Below, piece by piece: positions 16,621-24,963 of a DNA stretch of 64,000 nucleotides. Made by a program: the position numbers and the translations under genes. Source of the DNA: JAKFEE01 sp036675815 (GTDB lineage: Bacteria; Pseudomonadota; Alphaproteobacteria; Rhodospirillales; Magnetospirillaceae); the NCBI GenBank assembly GCA_036675815.1, contig JAKFEE010000036.1, positions 62,001 through 126,000 of the forward strand, given 5' to 3'. The notes beneath the pieces were generated by a model. That model was not told the DNA's origin. It searched no databases and was given only the letters and a program-made list of their open reading frames with translations. Within the stretch, counting starts at the first letter, position 1. Each line of letters opens with the position of its first letter.

Positions 16621-18093
16621 ATGAAAGTCGGCATCGACATGGGGACGACGCCGGCGGGGGCGCCGGCCACGCTCGATCTCGAAGAGTTGCTGGCGACCCG
16701 GCTGCTGGTGCAGGGCAATTCCGGATCGGGCAAATCGCACCTGTTGCGCCGCCTGTTGGAGCAGAGCGCCGCCTGGGTCCAGCAGGTGGTGATCGACCCC
16801 GAGGGCGATTTCGTCACCCTGGCCGAGGCCTTCGGCCACGTCGTCATCGACGCCGCCGAGCATACCGAAGGTGCGCTGCAGCAGGTGGCGGCCCGCGTGC
16901 GCCAGCATCGGGTGTCGGTGGTGCTCAATCTCGAGCATCTCGAGACCGATCGCCAGATGCGCCACGCCGCCGCCTTCCTCGGCGGCCTGTTCGACGTCGA
17001 CCGCGACTGCTGGTACCCGATGCTGGTGATCGTCGACGAGGCGCAGCTGTTCGCGCCGGCGGCGGCGGGCGAGGTGTCGGACGAGGCGCGCAAGGTGTCG
17101 CTGGGCGCCATGACCAATCTGATGTGCCGCGGCCGCAAGCGCGGCCTGGCCGGCGTCATCGCCACCCAGCGCCTGGCCAAGCTGGCCAAGAATGTCGCGG
17201 CCGAGGCCTCGAACTTCCTGATGGGGCGCACCTTCCTCGACATCGACATGGCCCGGGCGGCCGAGCTCTTGGGGATGGAGCGGCGCCAGGCCGAGGTGTT
17301 CCGCGACCTCGACCGCGGCCATTTCGTCGCCCTCGGGCCGGCCTTGGCCCGGCGGCCGCTGTCGCTGCGTATCGGCGAGGTGCAGACGTCGGCGCGCGCC
17401 GGCAGTCCGCGGCTGATGCCGCTGCCGGAGGCGCCCGAGGATGCGCGCGAGCTCATCCTCACCCCCGGCGAGTCGGAGATCTTGCGCCGGCCGGTCGTCC
17501 GCCCGTCGACGGCCGCCACCGCCGACATGCTGCTGCAACTGGCGCGCTCGCATCCCGAACCCAGCGCCGACGAGGCGCCGGCGGCGACCGGGCCGGAACT
17601 CGACGAGGTGCTGCAGGAGGTCCTGGCCGATCCCGAGGCGCCGTTCCGTTCGGTGGCCGTGCTGTATCAGGATTTCCTGGTGCGCTGCCGGGCGCGGCGG
17701 CTCAACGGCCGGCTGTTGGAACTGGCGGCATTCCGCCGCCGGCTGGCGGCGGCGCGCGCCGGCGTCGACGGCGAGGTGGCCGCCAGCCCGGAATGGTCGC
17801 AGGCCGAAGCCACCGCCGCGGCGCTGCCCGAGGATCTGCAGGGCATCTTCCTGCTGTTGGCGCGCGCCGCCCTCGACGGTGCGCCGTGCCCGGCCGATCT
17901 CGACATCGCCCGCGCCCGCGGCAGCCGCTCGCCCCGGCGCGGCCGCGGCCTGCTGGAATACATGGAGCAGCGCGGCTTGATCGAGATGCGCGAGGACGCC
18001 TTCGCCCACCGCGTCATCAGCCTGCCGGCGCTGGGCTGGGAGACCGCCCCGGGGCACCCCGACGCGCCGGGCGACGAGGGCGACGGCGGCTAG
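16621..18093 (+). CDS. HerA/DUF87-type P-loop ATPase
   Basis: ATP-binding protein of the HerA-FtsK superfamily, 490 aa. Walker A GNSGSGKS is at residues 32-39, Walker B MLVIVDEAQLF has its acidic pair near 139-140, and RGRKRGLAGVIATQRLAKL is the arginine/sensor region typical of this group. The C-terminal 200 residues (after about 270) are alpha-helical and Ala/Arg-rich with no known domain. Proteins of this group are small stand-alone ATPases found widely in Alphaproteobacteria; relatives act in DNA translocation, but no NurA nuclease or other partner is adjacent. It ends one base from the convergent greB-like gene. Function in the cell not predicted. Confidence 0.85.
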   Translation: MKVGIDMGTTPAGAPATLDLEELLATRLLVQGNSGSGKSHLLRRLLEQSAAWVQQVVIDPEGDFVTLAEAFGHVVIDAAEHTEGALQQVAARVRQHRVSVVLNLEHLETDRQMRHAAAFLGGLFDVDRDCWYPMLVIVDEAQLFAPAAAGEVSDEARKVSLGAMTNLMCRGRKRGLAGVIATQRLAKLAKNVAAEASNFLMGRTFLDIDMARAAELLGMERRQAEVFRDLDRGHFVALGPALARRPLSLRIGEVQTSARAGSPRLMPLPEAPEDARELILTPGESEILRRPVVRPSTAATADMLLQLARSHPEPSADEAPAATGPELDEVLQEVLADPEAPFRSVAVLYQDFLVRCRARRLNGRLLELAAFRRRLAAARAGVDGEVAASPEWSQAEATAAALPEDLQGIFLLLARAALDGAPCPADLDIARARGSRSPRRGRGLLEYMEQRGLIEMREDAFAHRVISLPALGWETAPGHPDAPGDEGDGG

Positions 18094-18094
18094 C

Positions 18095-18688
18095 TCACTT
18101 GGAGCGCGGAGCTCCAGCTCCGCCTGTATGTTGCGGAGCTGGAGCTCCGCGCTCCTTCGGTTGATCGTAGCGGATGCTGATCACTTCGAGGTTGCTGGGG
18201 CCGGCGGGCGTGCGCACGACGACGATGTCGCCTTCGCTGGCCTTGATGAGCGCCCGTGCCACCGGCGCCGTCCAACTCACCTTGCCCTGCTCGAGATCGG
18301 CCTCGTCGACGCCGACGATGGTCACCGTCTGTTCGCAGCCCTCGGCGGTGGCGTAGGTGACGGTAGCGCCGAAGAACACCTGGTCGCGAGTGCTCTGCTG
18401 GGCCGGGTCGACGACCTGGGCGGACTCCAGGCGCTTGCCGAGGAAGCGGATGCGGCGGTCGATTTCGCGTAGCCGTTTCTTGCCGTACAGGTAATCCCCG
18501 TTCTCCGAGCGGTCGCCGTTGCCGGCCGCCCATGACACGATGTCCACCACCTTCGGCCGCTCGACGCGCAACAGATGTCGCAGCTCGTCCTGCAATTGCC
18601 GGAAGCCGTTGGGGGTCACGTAGTTCTTGCCGCCGGACGGCAGGGCAGGGGCCTCGTCGTCGGCATCCTCAGGCGATTCGATGCTCAT
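18095..18688 (-). CDS. greB: GreA/GreB-family transcription elongation factor with palindrome-encoded tail
   Basis: Rescues backtracked RNA polymerase by stimulating transcript cleavage. 197 aa: the N-terminal coiled-coil with the acidic tip is seen at NGFRQLQDELRHLLRVERP and GDRSENGDYLYGKKRLREID, and the FKBP-like C-terminal domain at VFFGATVTYAT...TIVGVDEADLEQGKVSWTAPVARAL. The GDRSENGDYLYGKKR sequence favours GreB over GreA. The last 17 or so residues (Gly/Ala/Pro-rich) are encoded by a perfect palindrome (18101-18155) and do not belong to the family, so the element seems to have inserted in the 3' end and extended the protein. Start overlaps the hemerythrin stop by four bases. Confidence 0.88.
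   Translation of the reverse strand: MSIESPEDADDEAPALPSGGKNYVTPNGFRQLQDELRHLLRVERPKVVDIVSWAAGNGDRSENGDYLYGKKRLREIDRRIRFLGKRLESAQVVDPAQQSTRDQVFFGATVTYATAEGCEQTVTIVGVDEADLEQGKVSWTAPVARALIKASEGDIVVVRTPAGPSNLEVISIRYDQPKERGAPAPQHTGGAGAPRSK
18101..18155. repeat. Perfect 23-bp inverted repeat (REP-like palindromic element) inside greB 3' end
   Basis: The arms at 18101-18123 and 18133-18155 are perfectly complementary over 23 bases around a 9-base loop; each arm also contains the inner palindrome GGAGCTCC. Such GC-rich short palindromes are a known kind of dispersed intergenic element in bacterial genomes. It lies between two convergent genes and could double as a terminator for both, but it is translated in the minus-strand gene. 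Confidence 0.85.
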
Positions 18689-19110
18689 CCGGCGGATCCA
18701 TAGCGGGAAGTCGAGGTGATTTCCACCAGGAACGCCCGGAGCTTGATGTCGCAGGTGAGAATGTGGCTGTTCTGCATGTCCACCATCTGCGCCGCGTCGA
18801 ACCGGCTGCCTTCGGCGCCGTGCGCGATGTCGCGCAAGCGTTGCCGGATTCGGCCATGCTCCCTCAGATGGGCGCGGAAGGCGTGCGTGCAGTGCCGGGA
18901 AAAGCCCGAGCCAATCAGCAGTTGCTCTTCGTGCTGCATATGCATCAGCGCGCCGCGGACCAGCCGCTGCACCGCCAGCGCGACCTCGGCCGGGGCTTTG
19001 GCTCCGGCGTCGTCGAGCTCACGGCACAGCACGACGAAGTCCAGGTGCTCCTCATCGAGCTCCGGTACGCCGACCGACAGTGCCGACCACTTGACCACGC
19101 GCTCACTCAC
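18685..19110 (-). CDS. Bacteriohemerythrin-like protein
   Basis: Small four-helix-bundle diiron protein of the hemerythrin family, 141 aa, that in relatives binds O2 or senses oxygen or metals. The opening WSALSVGVPELDEEHLDFV, central HMQHEEQLL, and AFRAHLREHGRI supply the His/Glu ligands in the usual order, and HILTCDIKLRAFL gives the last His and Asp. No signal sequence, so cytoplasmic. Its stop overlaps the greB start as ATGA, so the two form an operon with translational coupling. The spacing of the first ligand set is slightly unusual and the family call is by pattern only. Confidence 0.82.
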   Translation of the reverse strand: MSERVVKWSALSVGVPELDEEHLDFVVLCRELDDAGAKAPAEVALAVQRLVRGALMHMQHEEQLLIGSGFSRHCTHAFRAHLREHGRIRQRLRDIAHGAEGSRFDAAQMVDMQNSHILTCDIKLRAFLVEITSTSRYGSAG

Positions 19111-19354
19111 GCTTGCGACGATCTCCAGTGTGCCGCAAACCCGCCCCGCGCCGCCACTGCGAAGTGCCTGGGGAAAGTCATAAAATTGTGGGGATCACCA
19201 ACTGATTGTAATAAAACAGACAAACGGATAGGGTGTCGCCGCGCCGCGGGGGCGGCGCGTGTGTGAAAGGGGAGGACTCGGCGCTCGGCCGGGGGCGCTC
19301 CCCTATAACCTGTTGTACGGGCGAGAGCCATTCCCGGTTGTTGAGGAAATGAAC

Positions 19355-19660
19355 ATGAATGTACAAGTCCGGCGGGTCTTGGACGACCCGCGGTTCCATG
19401 AACTCGTCGCGCGCCGCAATCGATTTTCGTGGTTGCTCGTCGGCGCCATGATCGCGATTTATTTTGGTTTCATCTTGACGATCGCCTTCAACCCTGGCGC
19501 TCTCGCCACCCCCCTCGTAGCGGGCAGCGTCACGACCATTGGCTTTCCTCTCGGCGTCGGCGTGATCGTCTCTGCCGTGCTCCTCACCGGCGTCTACGTC
19601 TACCGCGCCAATCGCGAATTCGACGCGTTGAACCGGCAGATCCTGGAGGCGAGCGAGTGA
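19355..19660 (+). CDS. DUF485 membrane protein of the acetate permease operon (YjcH-like)
   Basis: Small inner-membrane protein, 101 aa with two hydrophobic segments (SWLLVGAMIAIYFGFILTIA and GFPLGVGVIVSAVLLTGVYV) and the DDPRFHELVARRN lead typical of DUF485. It always pairs with ActP-type acetate/solute symporters. I prefer the ATG at 19355 over 19349 because GAGGA lies seven bases ahead of it. The stop overlaps the actP start by one base (TGATG). Upstream, an 8-bp perfect hairpin (19240-19259) and an AT-rich stretch are candidates for a promoter or leader element. Confidence 0.92.
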   Translation: MNVQVRRVLDDPRFHELVARRNRFSWLLVGAMIAIYFGFILTIAFNPGALATPLVAGSVTTIGFPLGVGVIVSAVLLTGVYVYRANREFDALNRQILEASE

Positions 19661-21318
19661 TGCGTTTCTCCTCCGCCATCCTGGCCGCCACGGCGCTGCT
19701 CGCCCCCGGCGCGGCTGTCGCCGCCGGCGGCGACCTCGGTCAGACTCAACAGCAGGCGACCAATTGGCACGCCATCGTCATGTTCGTGCTGTTCGTCCTG
19801 ATCACCCTCGGCATCACCTATTGGGCGGCGCGGCGCACCCGCACGGCCTCGGACTTCTATACCGCCGGCGGCGGCATCACCGGTTTTCAGAACGGCCTGG
19901 CCATTGCCGGCGACTTCATGTCGGCGGCCTCGTTCCTCGGCATCACCGCGCTCGTCTACGCCATGGGCTTCGACGGCCTGATCTATTCGGTAGGTGTGGT
20001 CGTCGGCTGGCCGCTGGTGTTGTTCCTGATCGCCGAACCGCTGCGCAATCTCGGCAAATACACCTTCGCCGACGTCGTCTCCTATCGGCTGAAGCAGACG
20101 CCGGTGCGCACCTTCGCCGCCATCAGCTCGCTGACCGTCGTGCTCTTCTACCTGATCGCACAGATGGTCGGTGCCGGCCAGTTGATCAAGCTGCTGTTCG
20201 GGCTCGACTATTTCGTCGCGCTGCTCATCGTCGGCGGCCTGATCATGGCCTACGTCACCTTCGGCGGCATGGTGGCCACCACCTGGGTGCAGATCATCAA
20301 GGCCGTCCTGCTGCTCGCCGGCGCCACCTTCATGGCCCTGGCCGTGCTGTGGCAGCACGGCTTCGACATGGAGGCGGTGTTCGCCAAGGCGGTCGAGATC
20401 AAGGGCACGCTGGCGATCATGGCGCCCGGCAAGCTCATCTCCAACCCCATCGACGCCGTGTCGCTGGGCATGGCCCTGATGTTCGGCACCGCCGGCCTGC
20501 CGCATATCCTGATGCGCTTCTTCACCGTTCCCGACGCCAAGGAGGCGCGCAAGTCGGTGTTCTACGCCACCGGCTTCATCGGCTATTTCTACATCCTCAC
20601 CATCGTCATCGGCTTCGGCGCCGTCATCCTGGTCAGCACCGATCCTGCCTACCTCACCGCGGCCAACGGCCTCAAGGGCGGCAACAACATGGCGGCCGTC
20701 TGGCTGGCCCATGCCATCGGCGGCGACCTGTTCCTCGGCTTCATCTCCGCCGTGGCCTTCGCCACCATCCTGGCGGTGGTGTCGGGCCTGACCCTGGCCG
20801 GCGCCTCGGCGATCTCGCACGATCTCTACGCCAACGTCATCGCGCGCGGCCGCAATGTCGAGGGCAGCGAGATGATGGTGTCGCGCGTCGCCAGCTTCGG
20901 CCTCGGCATCGTCGCCATCCTGCTTGGGGCGCTGTTCGAGAAGCAGAATATCGCCTACCTGGCCGGCCTCACCCTGGCCATCGCCGCATCGGCGAACTTC
21001 CCGCTGCTGCTGCTGTCGATGTTCTGGAAGGGGCTGACCACCCGCGGGGCGGTGCTGGGCGGCATATGCGGCCTGGGCTCGGCCCTGCTGCTCACCGTGC
21101 TCGGGCCGGCGGTGTGGACTTCGGTGCTGGGCAATGCCGCGCCGGTGTTCCCCTATGGCAACCCGGCGCTGTTCTCGATGGCCATCGGCTTCTTCGCCAC
21201 CTGGCTGTTCTCGGTGACCGACGCCAGCCAGCGGGCGGCGGAGGACAAGGAAGCCTTCGCTTCCCAGTTCGTACGCTCGCAGACCGGCCTCGGCGCCGCT
21301 GGCGCCCAGGCGCACTGA
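19660..21318 (+). CDS. actP: Cation/acetate symporter ActP (SSS family)
   Basis: Sodium:solute symporter, 552 aa, importing acetate or similar short carboxylates. A leader-like N-terminus (MRFSSAILAATALLAPGAAVA) is followed by about 13 membrane segments. Family features include ASDFYTAGGGITGFQNGLAIAGDFMSAASF split across TM1-TM2 (DFYTAGGGI, GDFMSAASFLG), MVGAGQLIKLLFGL, MFGTAGLPHILMRFFTVPD and AVVSGLTLAGASAISHDLY, all typical of ActP. It follows the DUF485 gene with a one-base overlap, the conserved yjcH-actP arrangement; an acetyl-CoA synthetase gene is not adjacent. A strong GC hairpin with a short T-run follows the stop. Confidence 0.95.
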   Translation: MRFSSAILAATALLAPGAAVAAGGDLGQTQQQATNWHAIVMFVLFVLITLGITYWAARRTRTASDFYTAGGGITGFQNGLAIAGDFMSAASFLGITALVYAMGFDGLIYSVGVVVGWPLVLFLIAEPLRNLGKYTFADVVSYRLKQTPVRTFAAISSLTVVLFYLIAQMVGAGQLIKLLFGLDYFVALLIVGGLIMAYVTFGGMVATTWVQIIKAVLLLAGATFMALAVLWQHGFDMEAVFAKAVEIKGTLAIMAPGKLISNPIDAVSLGMALMFGTAGLPHILMRFFTVPDAKEARKSVFYATGFIGYFYILTIVIGFGAVILVSTDPAYLTAANGLKGGNNMAAVWLAHAIGGDLFLGFISAVAFATILAVVSGLTLAGASAISHDLYANVIARGRNVEGSEMMVSRVASFGLGIVAILLGALFEKQNIAYLAGLTLAIAASANFPLLLLSMFWKGLTTRGAVLGGICGLGSALLLTVLGPAVWTSVLGNAAPVFPYGNPALFSMAIGFFATWLFSVTDASQRAAEDKEAFASQFVRSQTGLGAAGAQAH

Positions 21319-21328
21319 CGTTCCTGAT

Positions 21329-21356
21329 CCGGGGCCGCATCGGCGGCCCCGGTTTC
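21329..21356 (+). terminator. Rho-independent-like terminator after actP
   Basis: CCGGGGCCGC (21329-21338), loop ATCG, then GCGGCCCCGG (21343-21352): a perfect 10-bp GC stem followed by TTTC. It lies between convergent genes and probably serves both. Confidence 0.7.
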
Positions 21357-21357
21357 A

Positions 21358-22557
21358 TCATGCGGGCGCGTCCCGTACCTCGTGATCGAGATCGCTATCG
21401 GCTTCGCTGATGAACCAGTTGCTTGGCCGGCTCAACGCCGCGGCGGGCAGCGAGGCGCCATCCTTGACCGCTATGGCCAGGCGCGGCCCCCGCCGACGGA
21501 CGAAGCCGAGAGCGGGCAGGATCGCTCGAAGGCGTCGTGGCATGACCATCATGCTCAGCACGACGGCGCCGTCCCGGCGCGCCGCCCGCAGGCAATTTGC
21601 CAGAAGCGGCGCCAGCCACTGCGGCGCGCATAAATAGTCGACGACCGTCGCCACCGCGCCGTCGCGGCGCAGCACGGCGTAGCCCCGGAGCACCTCGCCC
21701 TGGGTCAGATAGTACCGGTGATAGCGCGCGCGCTGTGGCGCCGCATCGAAGCGCCAGGCCAGGATCGGCAGGTCGCGGCCGGCGATGACCGGGTAATGGC
21801 GCGCGGCCCTGCGCCAGAGGCCGTCGACGCGTTCGTCGAAGCGCGCAACGGGGGCGAACCGCAGGCCGGCGGCGCTGCTCAAGGCCGCGACGGCGGCGTC
21901 GAACGCTGCCAGCGGGGGGGCCGCCACGCGCGATGCCCATGCGCCGAGGCGGCCCGGGGTCCATGTGCCGAGCGGCGACGCCGATGCCTCGAGCGGGCGC
22001 AGCAGGCGGATGAAACGCGGCACTCGGCCGAGGTCGATCCAGCCGGCCCGGCGGAAGGCACGGTGCGCCTCGTCGGATATGCCGAGGCCGCACACCAGAT
22101 CGTAGCTGTCGCGCAGGCGCGCGGTGAGGGCGGGCGCGACGCCGCGCAGCCGCCACGCCGGATCGACCATCAAGTCGATGGCCCAGGCGGCGGTCAGGGG
22201 CTGGCCCTCGACGTACAATCGCAAGGGCAGCCCGGCCTGTTGGCCGACGATGTGGCCGTCGCGCCGGCAAACCCACAGGATGGGCGATTCCGACGGGCGG
22301 TCGGGGTGATGGTCGAAGCGCCAGGCGAAGCTGGCCGGATCGACTTGATGCGCCCCAGGGCCGTACTGGCGCAAGAGGAAGCCCCGCAGGTCATCGTAGT
22401 CGCCGGGGGTAACCCGCGCCACACCGAGGCTCGCCCGCTCACTGAAGGGGCTGAACGGTGCTGCTGGTCGCCCGGTGGTGCTCCCTTCGCTCGCGCCACG
22501 ACTCTGGGCGTCGGCCTTGCGCACGCAACGATCCATTGCGGTGGGTGAGGTCGACAT
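21358..22557 (-). CDS. GNAT-family N-acetyltransferase at the edge of the EPS locus
   Basis: About 399 aa from the ATG at 22557; longer and shorter starts are possible. The acetyl-CoA binding region of GNAT enzymes is visible as AAWAIDLMVDPAWRLRGVAPAL, with motif R-G-V-A-P, followed by YDLVCGLGISDEAHRAFRRAGW. The C-terminal half (residues about 250-390) is a second GNAT-like alpha/beta unit (LRGYAVLRRDGAVATVVDYL). Two-lobed GNAT proteins of this size are frequent in exopolysaccharide and exosortase loci, where they are thought to modify a sugar or peptide amine. It converges with actP and reads away from the beta-helix gene, so it is not in an operon with the EPS genes. Substrate unknown. Confidence 0.8.
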   Translation of the reverse strand: MSTSPTAMDRCVRKADAQSRGASEGSTTGRPAAPFSPFSERASLGVARVTPGDYDDLRGFLLRQYGPGAHQVDPASFAWRFDHHPDRPSESPILWVCRRDGHIVGQQAGLPLRLYVEGQPLTAAWAIDLMVDPAWRLRGVAPALTARLRDSYDLVCGLGISDEAHRAFRRAGWIDLGRVPRFIRLLRPLEASASPLGTWTPGRLGAWASRVAAPPLAAFDAAVAALSSAAGLRFAPVARFDERVDGLWRRAARHYPVIAGRDLPILAWRFDAAPQRARYHRYYLTQGEVLRGYAVLRRDGAVATVVDYLCAPQWLAPLLANCLRAARRDGAVVLSMMVMPRRLRAILPALGFVRRRGPRLAIAVKDGASLPAAALSRPSNWFISEADSDLDHEVRDAPA

Positions 22558-22736
22558 AGTGCGGCACCGCCACCCCAAGAGCAATAATTGAAAATAACTA
22601 CGAGCGTCGGCGGCTGGCCTCATCGGCAATATTTACTATTCAAGAGATGCAGGACTTAGCCTGATGGTGTCTTTCCTTTCTCGTAGACCATGCTTTCATA
22701 ACGGGTGTCAACGCAGGGCCAGCTCTGGATCATTAC

Positions 22737-23615
22737 ATGTCGAAAGGCATCGCTGTGGCATTGATCCTTCACCCACTGCTGATTCATGCCCCAGCCCTGG
22801 CCAGCCGCCCCGCGGCGGTGGCGGAGGCGGCGCCGCCCGTCATCGAAAACATCGTCCTTGACCGCACGCTGCGGCTCGAGGGCCCGCGCTGGAACGGTGC
22901 CGTGGTGCGTAATGTGACCATTCGCGGCGTCGACGGCGACGGCATCTTCGTCAAGGACGTCGACGATGTGCGCATCGAGAACTGCACGATCAGCCACGTC
23001 ACCGGTCGCGGCATCAAGCTCAGCGTCGAAGGCTCGTCGCGCGGCGTGCAGATCGTCGGCAACCGCATTGCCAATACCGGACTCGACGGGATCATCGTCG
23101 GTCAGCGCCACGCCCAGGGCATCGACCACCGGCAGCTCGTGCTGCGCGACAATGAGATCGCGCATACCGGCCTGCTCGGCAGCGGCGGCCTGACCCACGG
23201 CATCTACGTGCAGAGCAGCGACTTCCTCATCGAGGGCAATCGCGTCCTCGATGCGCGCGACGGCAACGGCATCTCGGTGCGCAGCTCCGGCGTGGTACGC
23301 GGCAACGTGGTCCGGGGCACCGGCAAGAGCGGCATCGCCTACTATGCGGACCACATGCGGGGCCCGAGCGATCGGCTGGTGATCGAAGGCAATGACGTGG
23401 CCGACAGCGGCCGCCGCCAATGGCGCCATGCCATCGATTTGCTGCGCGTGCCCAGGCCCGACCATGTCGTGCACAGCTTCATCATCCGCGACAATCTGGT
23501 GAGGGCATCCCACGGGCCCGCCATCGGCGTCCACCGAGGCTACGCCGCATTGGGCATCGTTCCACAGCTTTCCGGCAACCGGCTGCTGCCGCATTCCGCC
23601 GCGGCCCGGCCATGA
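22737..23615 (+). CDS. Secreted right-handed beta-helix protein (Sec signal), EPS locus
   Basis: 292-aa protein with an N-terminal hydrophobic signal (MSKGIAVALILHPLLIHAPALA) and then a parallel beta-helix built of repeated turns such as VVRNVTIRGVDGDGIFVKDV, VRIENCTISHVTGRGIKL and IVGNRIANTGLDGIIV. This fold is that of pectate lyases, alginate epimerases and related polysaccharide-active proteins, so a lyase, epimerase or binding role on the locus polymer is likely. It closely resembles the beta-helix part of the RTX protein at 29478-31502 (for example GKSGIAYYADHMRGPSD is common to both). First gene of the plus-strand export group; its stop overlaps the start of the next gene (ATGA). Catalytic residues cannot be named. 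Confidence 0.85.
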   Translation: MSKGIAVALILHPLLIHAPALASRPAAVAEAAPPVIENIVLDRTLRLEGPRWNGAVVRNVTIRGVDGDGIFVKDVDDVRIENCTISHVTGRGIKLSVEGSSRGVQIVGNRIANTGLDGIIVGQRHAQGIDHRQLVLRDNEIAHTGLLGSGGLTHGIYVQSSDFLIEGNRVLDARDGNGISVRSSGVVRGNVVRGTGKSGIAYYADHMRGPSDRLVIEGNDVADSGRRQWRHAIDLLRVPRPDHVVHSFIIRDNLVRASHGPAIGVHRGYAALGIVPQLSGNRLLPHSAAARP

Positions 23616-24946
23616 ACGCGTTCTTGCGTGGAGATTCTCGCATGTTCACTCGCCGCCCGAGCCCCCCGGGGCCACGAGCCAGGCCAGGCCGACGCTGGCT
23701 GGTGACGCTCGCCGCGGTAATGCCGCTGGCTATCGGCGTGCCCCCCGGCGTGGCCGCCGACACCTCGCTGGAGGCCTATCGCCTGGGCATCGGCGATCGC
23801 GTCTCGGTCAACGCCTTCGGTCGCGCCGACCTGACCGGCGAATTCGCCGTGGGGGCCGACGCCAATATCCGCATACCGCTCATCGGCGCCGTGCCGGCGG
23901 CCGGCCGCAGCCGCCAGGACATCGAAGAGGACGTTACCGCGCGCCTGGCCGAGCTGCTCGACTACACGACGCCGGTGACCGTCGATATCGCGGTCTATCG
24001 CCCCGTGTTCGTCATCGGTGACGTCACCCGCCCCGGCGAGGTGGTCTTCATTCCGGGCATGACCGCCATGGAGGCCTATGCGCGGGCTGGAGGCACGCCA
24101 TCCTTACGCCAGTTGCCGAGCCAGGTGGCCTCGGGGATGGCCACGGCGCAGCGCGACCTGATGGTGGCCCAGTCCAGCTTGACCGGGCTGCTGGTGCGCC
24201 GGGCCGCGCTCGATGCCGCCCTCGGCGACAAGGCCGAGATCACGCTGCCGCCGGAACTGCAGCCGATGGCCGGCTCGCTTCTGGTCGCCGAGGCGCTGAC
24301 CCGCGAAACCACGCAACTCGAGGCCGAGCGCGCCGATCTCGCTACCCGCCTGAAACTGATGGAGCGGCAACGCGACCATCTGGGCGAGGAAATCGAGGCC
24401 CTCGAAAAGCAGATCGCCTATCTGGAAGTGCAGGCCGAAAGCTTCGGCGCCGAACTCGACAAGATCGACAGCCTGGCCTCGCGCGGCCTGGCGACCAGCG
24501 CGCGGTTGCTGGAGCTCAAGCGCATCAAGGCCGACACCGACGGCGAGCGTTTCGAGGCGGCGGCCTTCCTGTCGCGCGCCAAGCAGGAACGGGTTGCCCT
24601 CGAGCTGGAGGTTCAGGAGCTCAAGCATGAACTCAAGGCCGAGCATCTCGAGGCGCGCCGCATCGTCGACACCGAGATTGCCGAGGCCCGCGCCCTGTTC
24701 GAGGGCGCCCGGCTGCAAATGGCGGCGCTGAGCCAGGTTGATCTGGCCGAATTCGCCGCCGGCCGCGGCGAGCTCGAGCTGTCGGTCAGCCGCAATGAGG
24801 GCGGCGAAGCCCGCACCTTCGCGGCCACCGGCGTCACGCCGTTGCGTCCCGGTGACATCGTCCAGGTCAGCGCCTCGGATCTGACGCCAGCCCAAGCCAT
24901 GCTGCCGTCGCGGCATGCGGAAATGCGCCCTGCCACCGCCGATTGA
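23612..24946 (+). CDS. Polysaccharide export protein (Wza/ExoF family)
   Basis: Periplasmic or outer-membrane export protein, 444 aa, that carries exopolysaccharide across the envelope. After an Arg-rich start and hydrophobic signal (LVTLAAVMPLAIGVPPGVAA) comes the Poly_export domain (YRLGIGDRVSVNAFGRADLTG) and an SLBB-like unit (FVIGDVTRPGEVVFIPGMTAMEAYARAGG, as separate pieces FVIGDVTRPGEVV and MTAMEAYARAGG). Residues about 225-400 are a long coiled coil, and a second short PGDIVQVSA unit closes it. No lipobox is seen, so it resembles ExoF-type rather than the lipoprotein Wza. ATG at 23612 overlaps the previous gene; the MFTRR Met at 23642 is an alternative. Works with the Wzz-like protein immediately downstream. 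Confidence 0.9.
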   Translation: MNAFLRGDSRMFTRRPSPPGPRARPGRRWLVTLAAVMPLAIGVPPGVAADTSLEAYRLGIGDRVSVNAFGRADLTGEFAVGADANIRIPLIGAVPAAGRSRQDIEEDVTARLAELLDYTTPVTVDIAVYRPVFVIGDVTRPGEVVFIPGMTAMEAYARAGGTPSLRQLPSQVASGMATAQRDLMVAQSSLTGLLVRRAALDAALGDKAEITLPPELQPMAGSLLVAEALTRETTQLEAERADLATRLKLMERQRDHLGEEIEALEKQIAYLEVQAESFGAELDKIDSLASRGLATSARLLELKRIKADTDGERFEAAAFLSRAKQERVALELEVQELKHELKAEHLEARRIVDTEIAEARALFEGARLQMAALSQVDLAEFAAGRGELELSVSRNEGGEARTFAATGVTPLRPGDIVQVSASDLTPAQAMLPSRHAEMRPATAD

Positions 24947-24963
24947 GCCCGGGGATCACGACC

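Noticed and set aside
19600..21315. A 571-aa minus-strand frame opposite actP
   Set aside because: It is a shadow frame with low-complexity Gly/Asp/His content; actP is unmistakable on the other strand.
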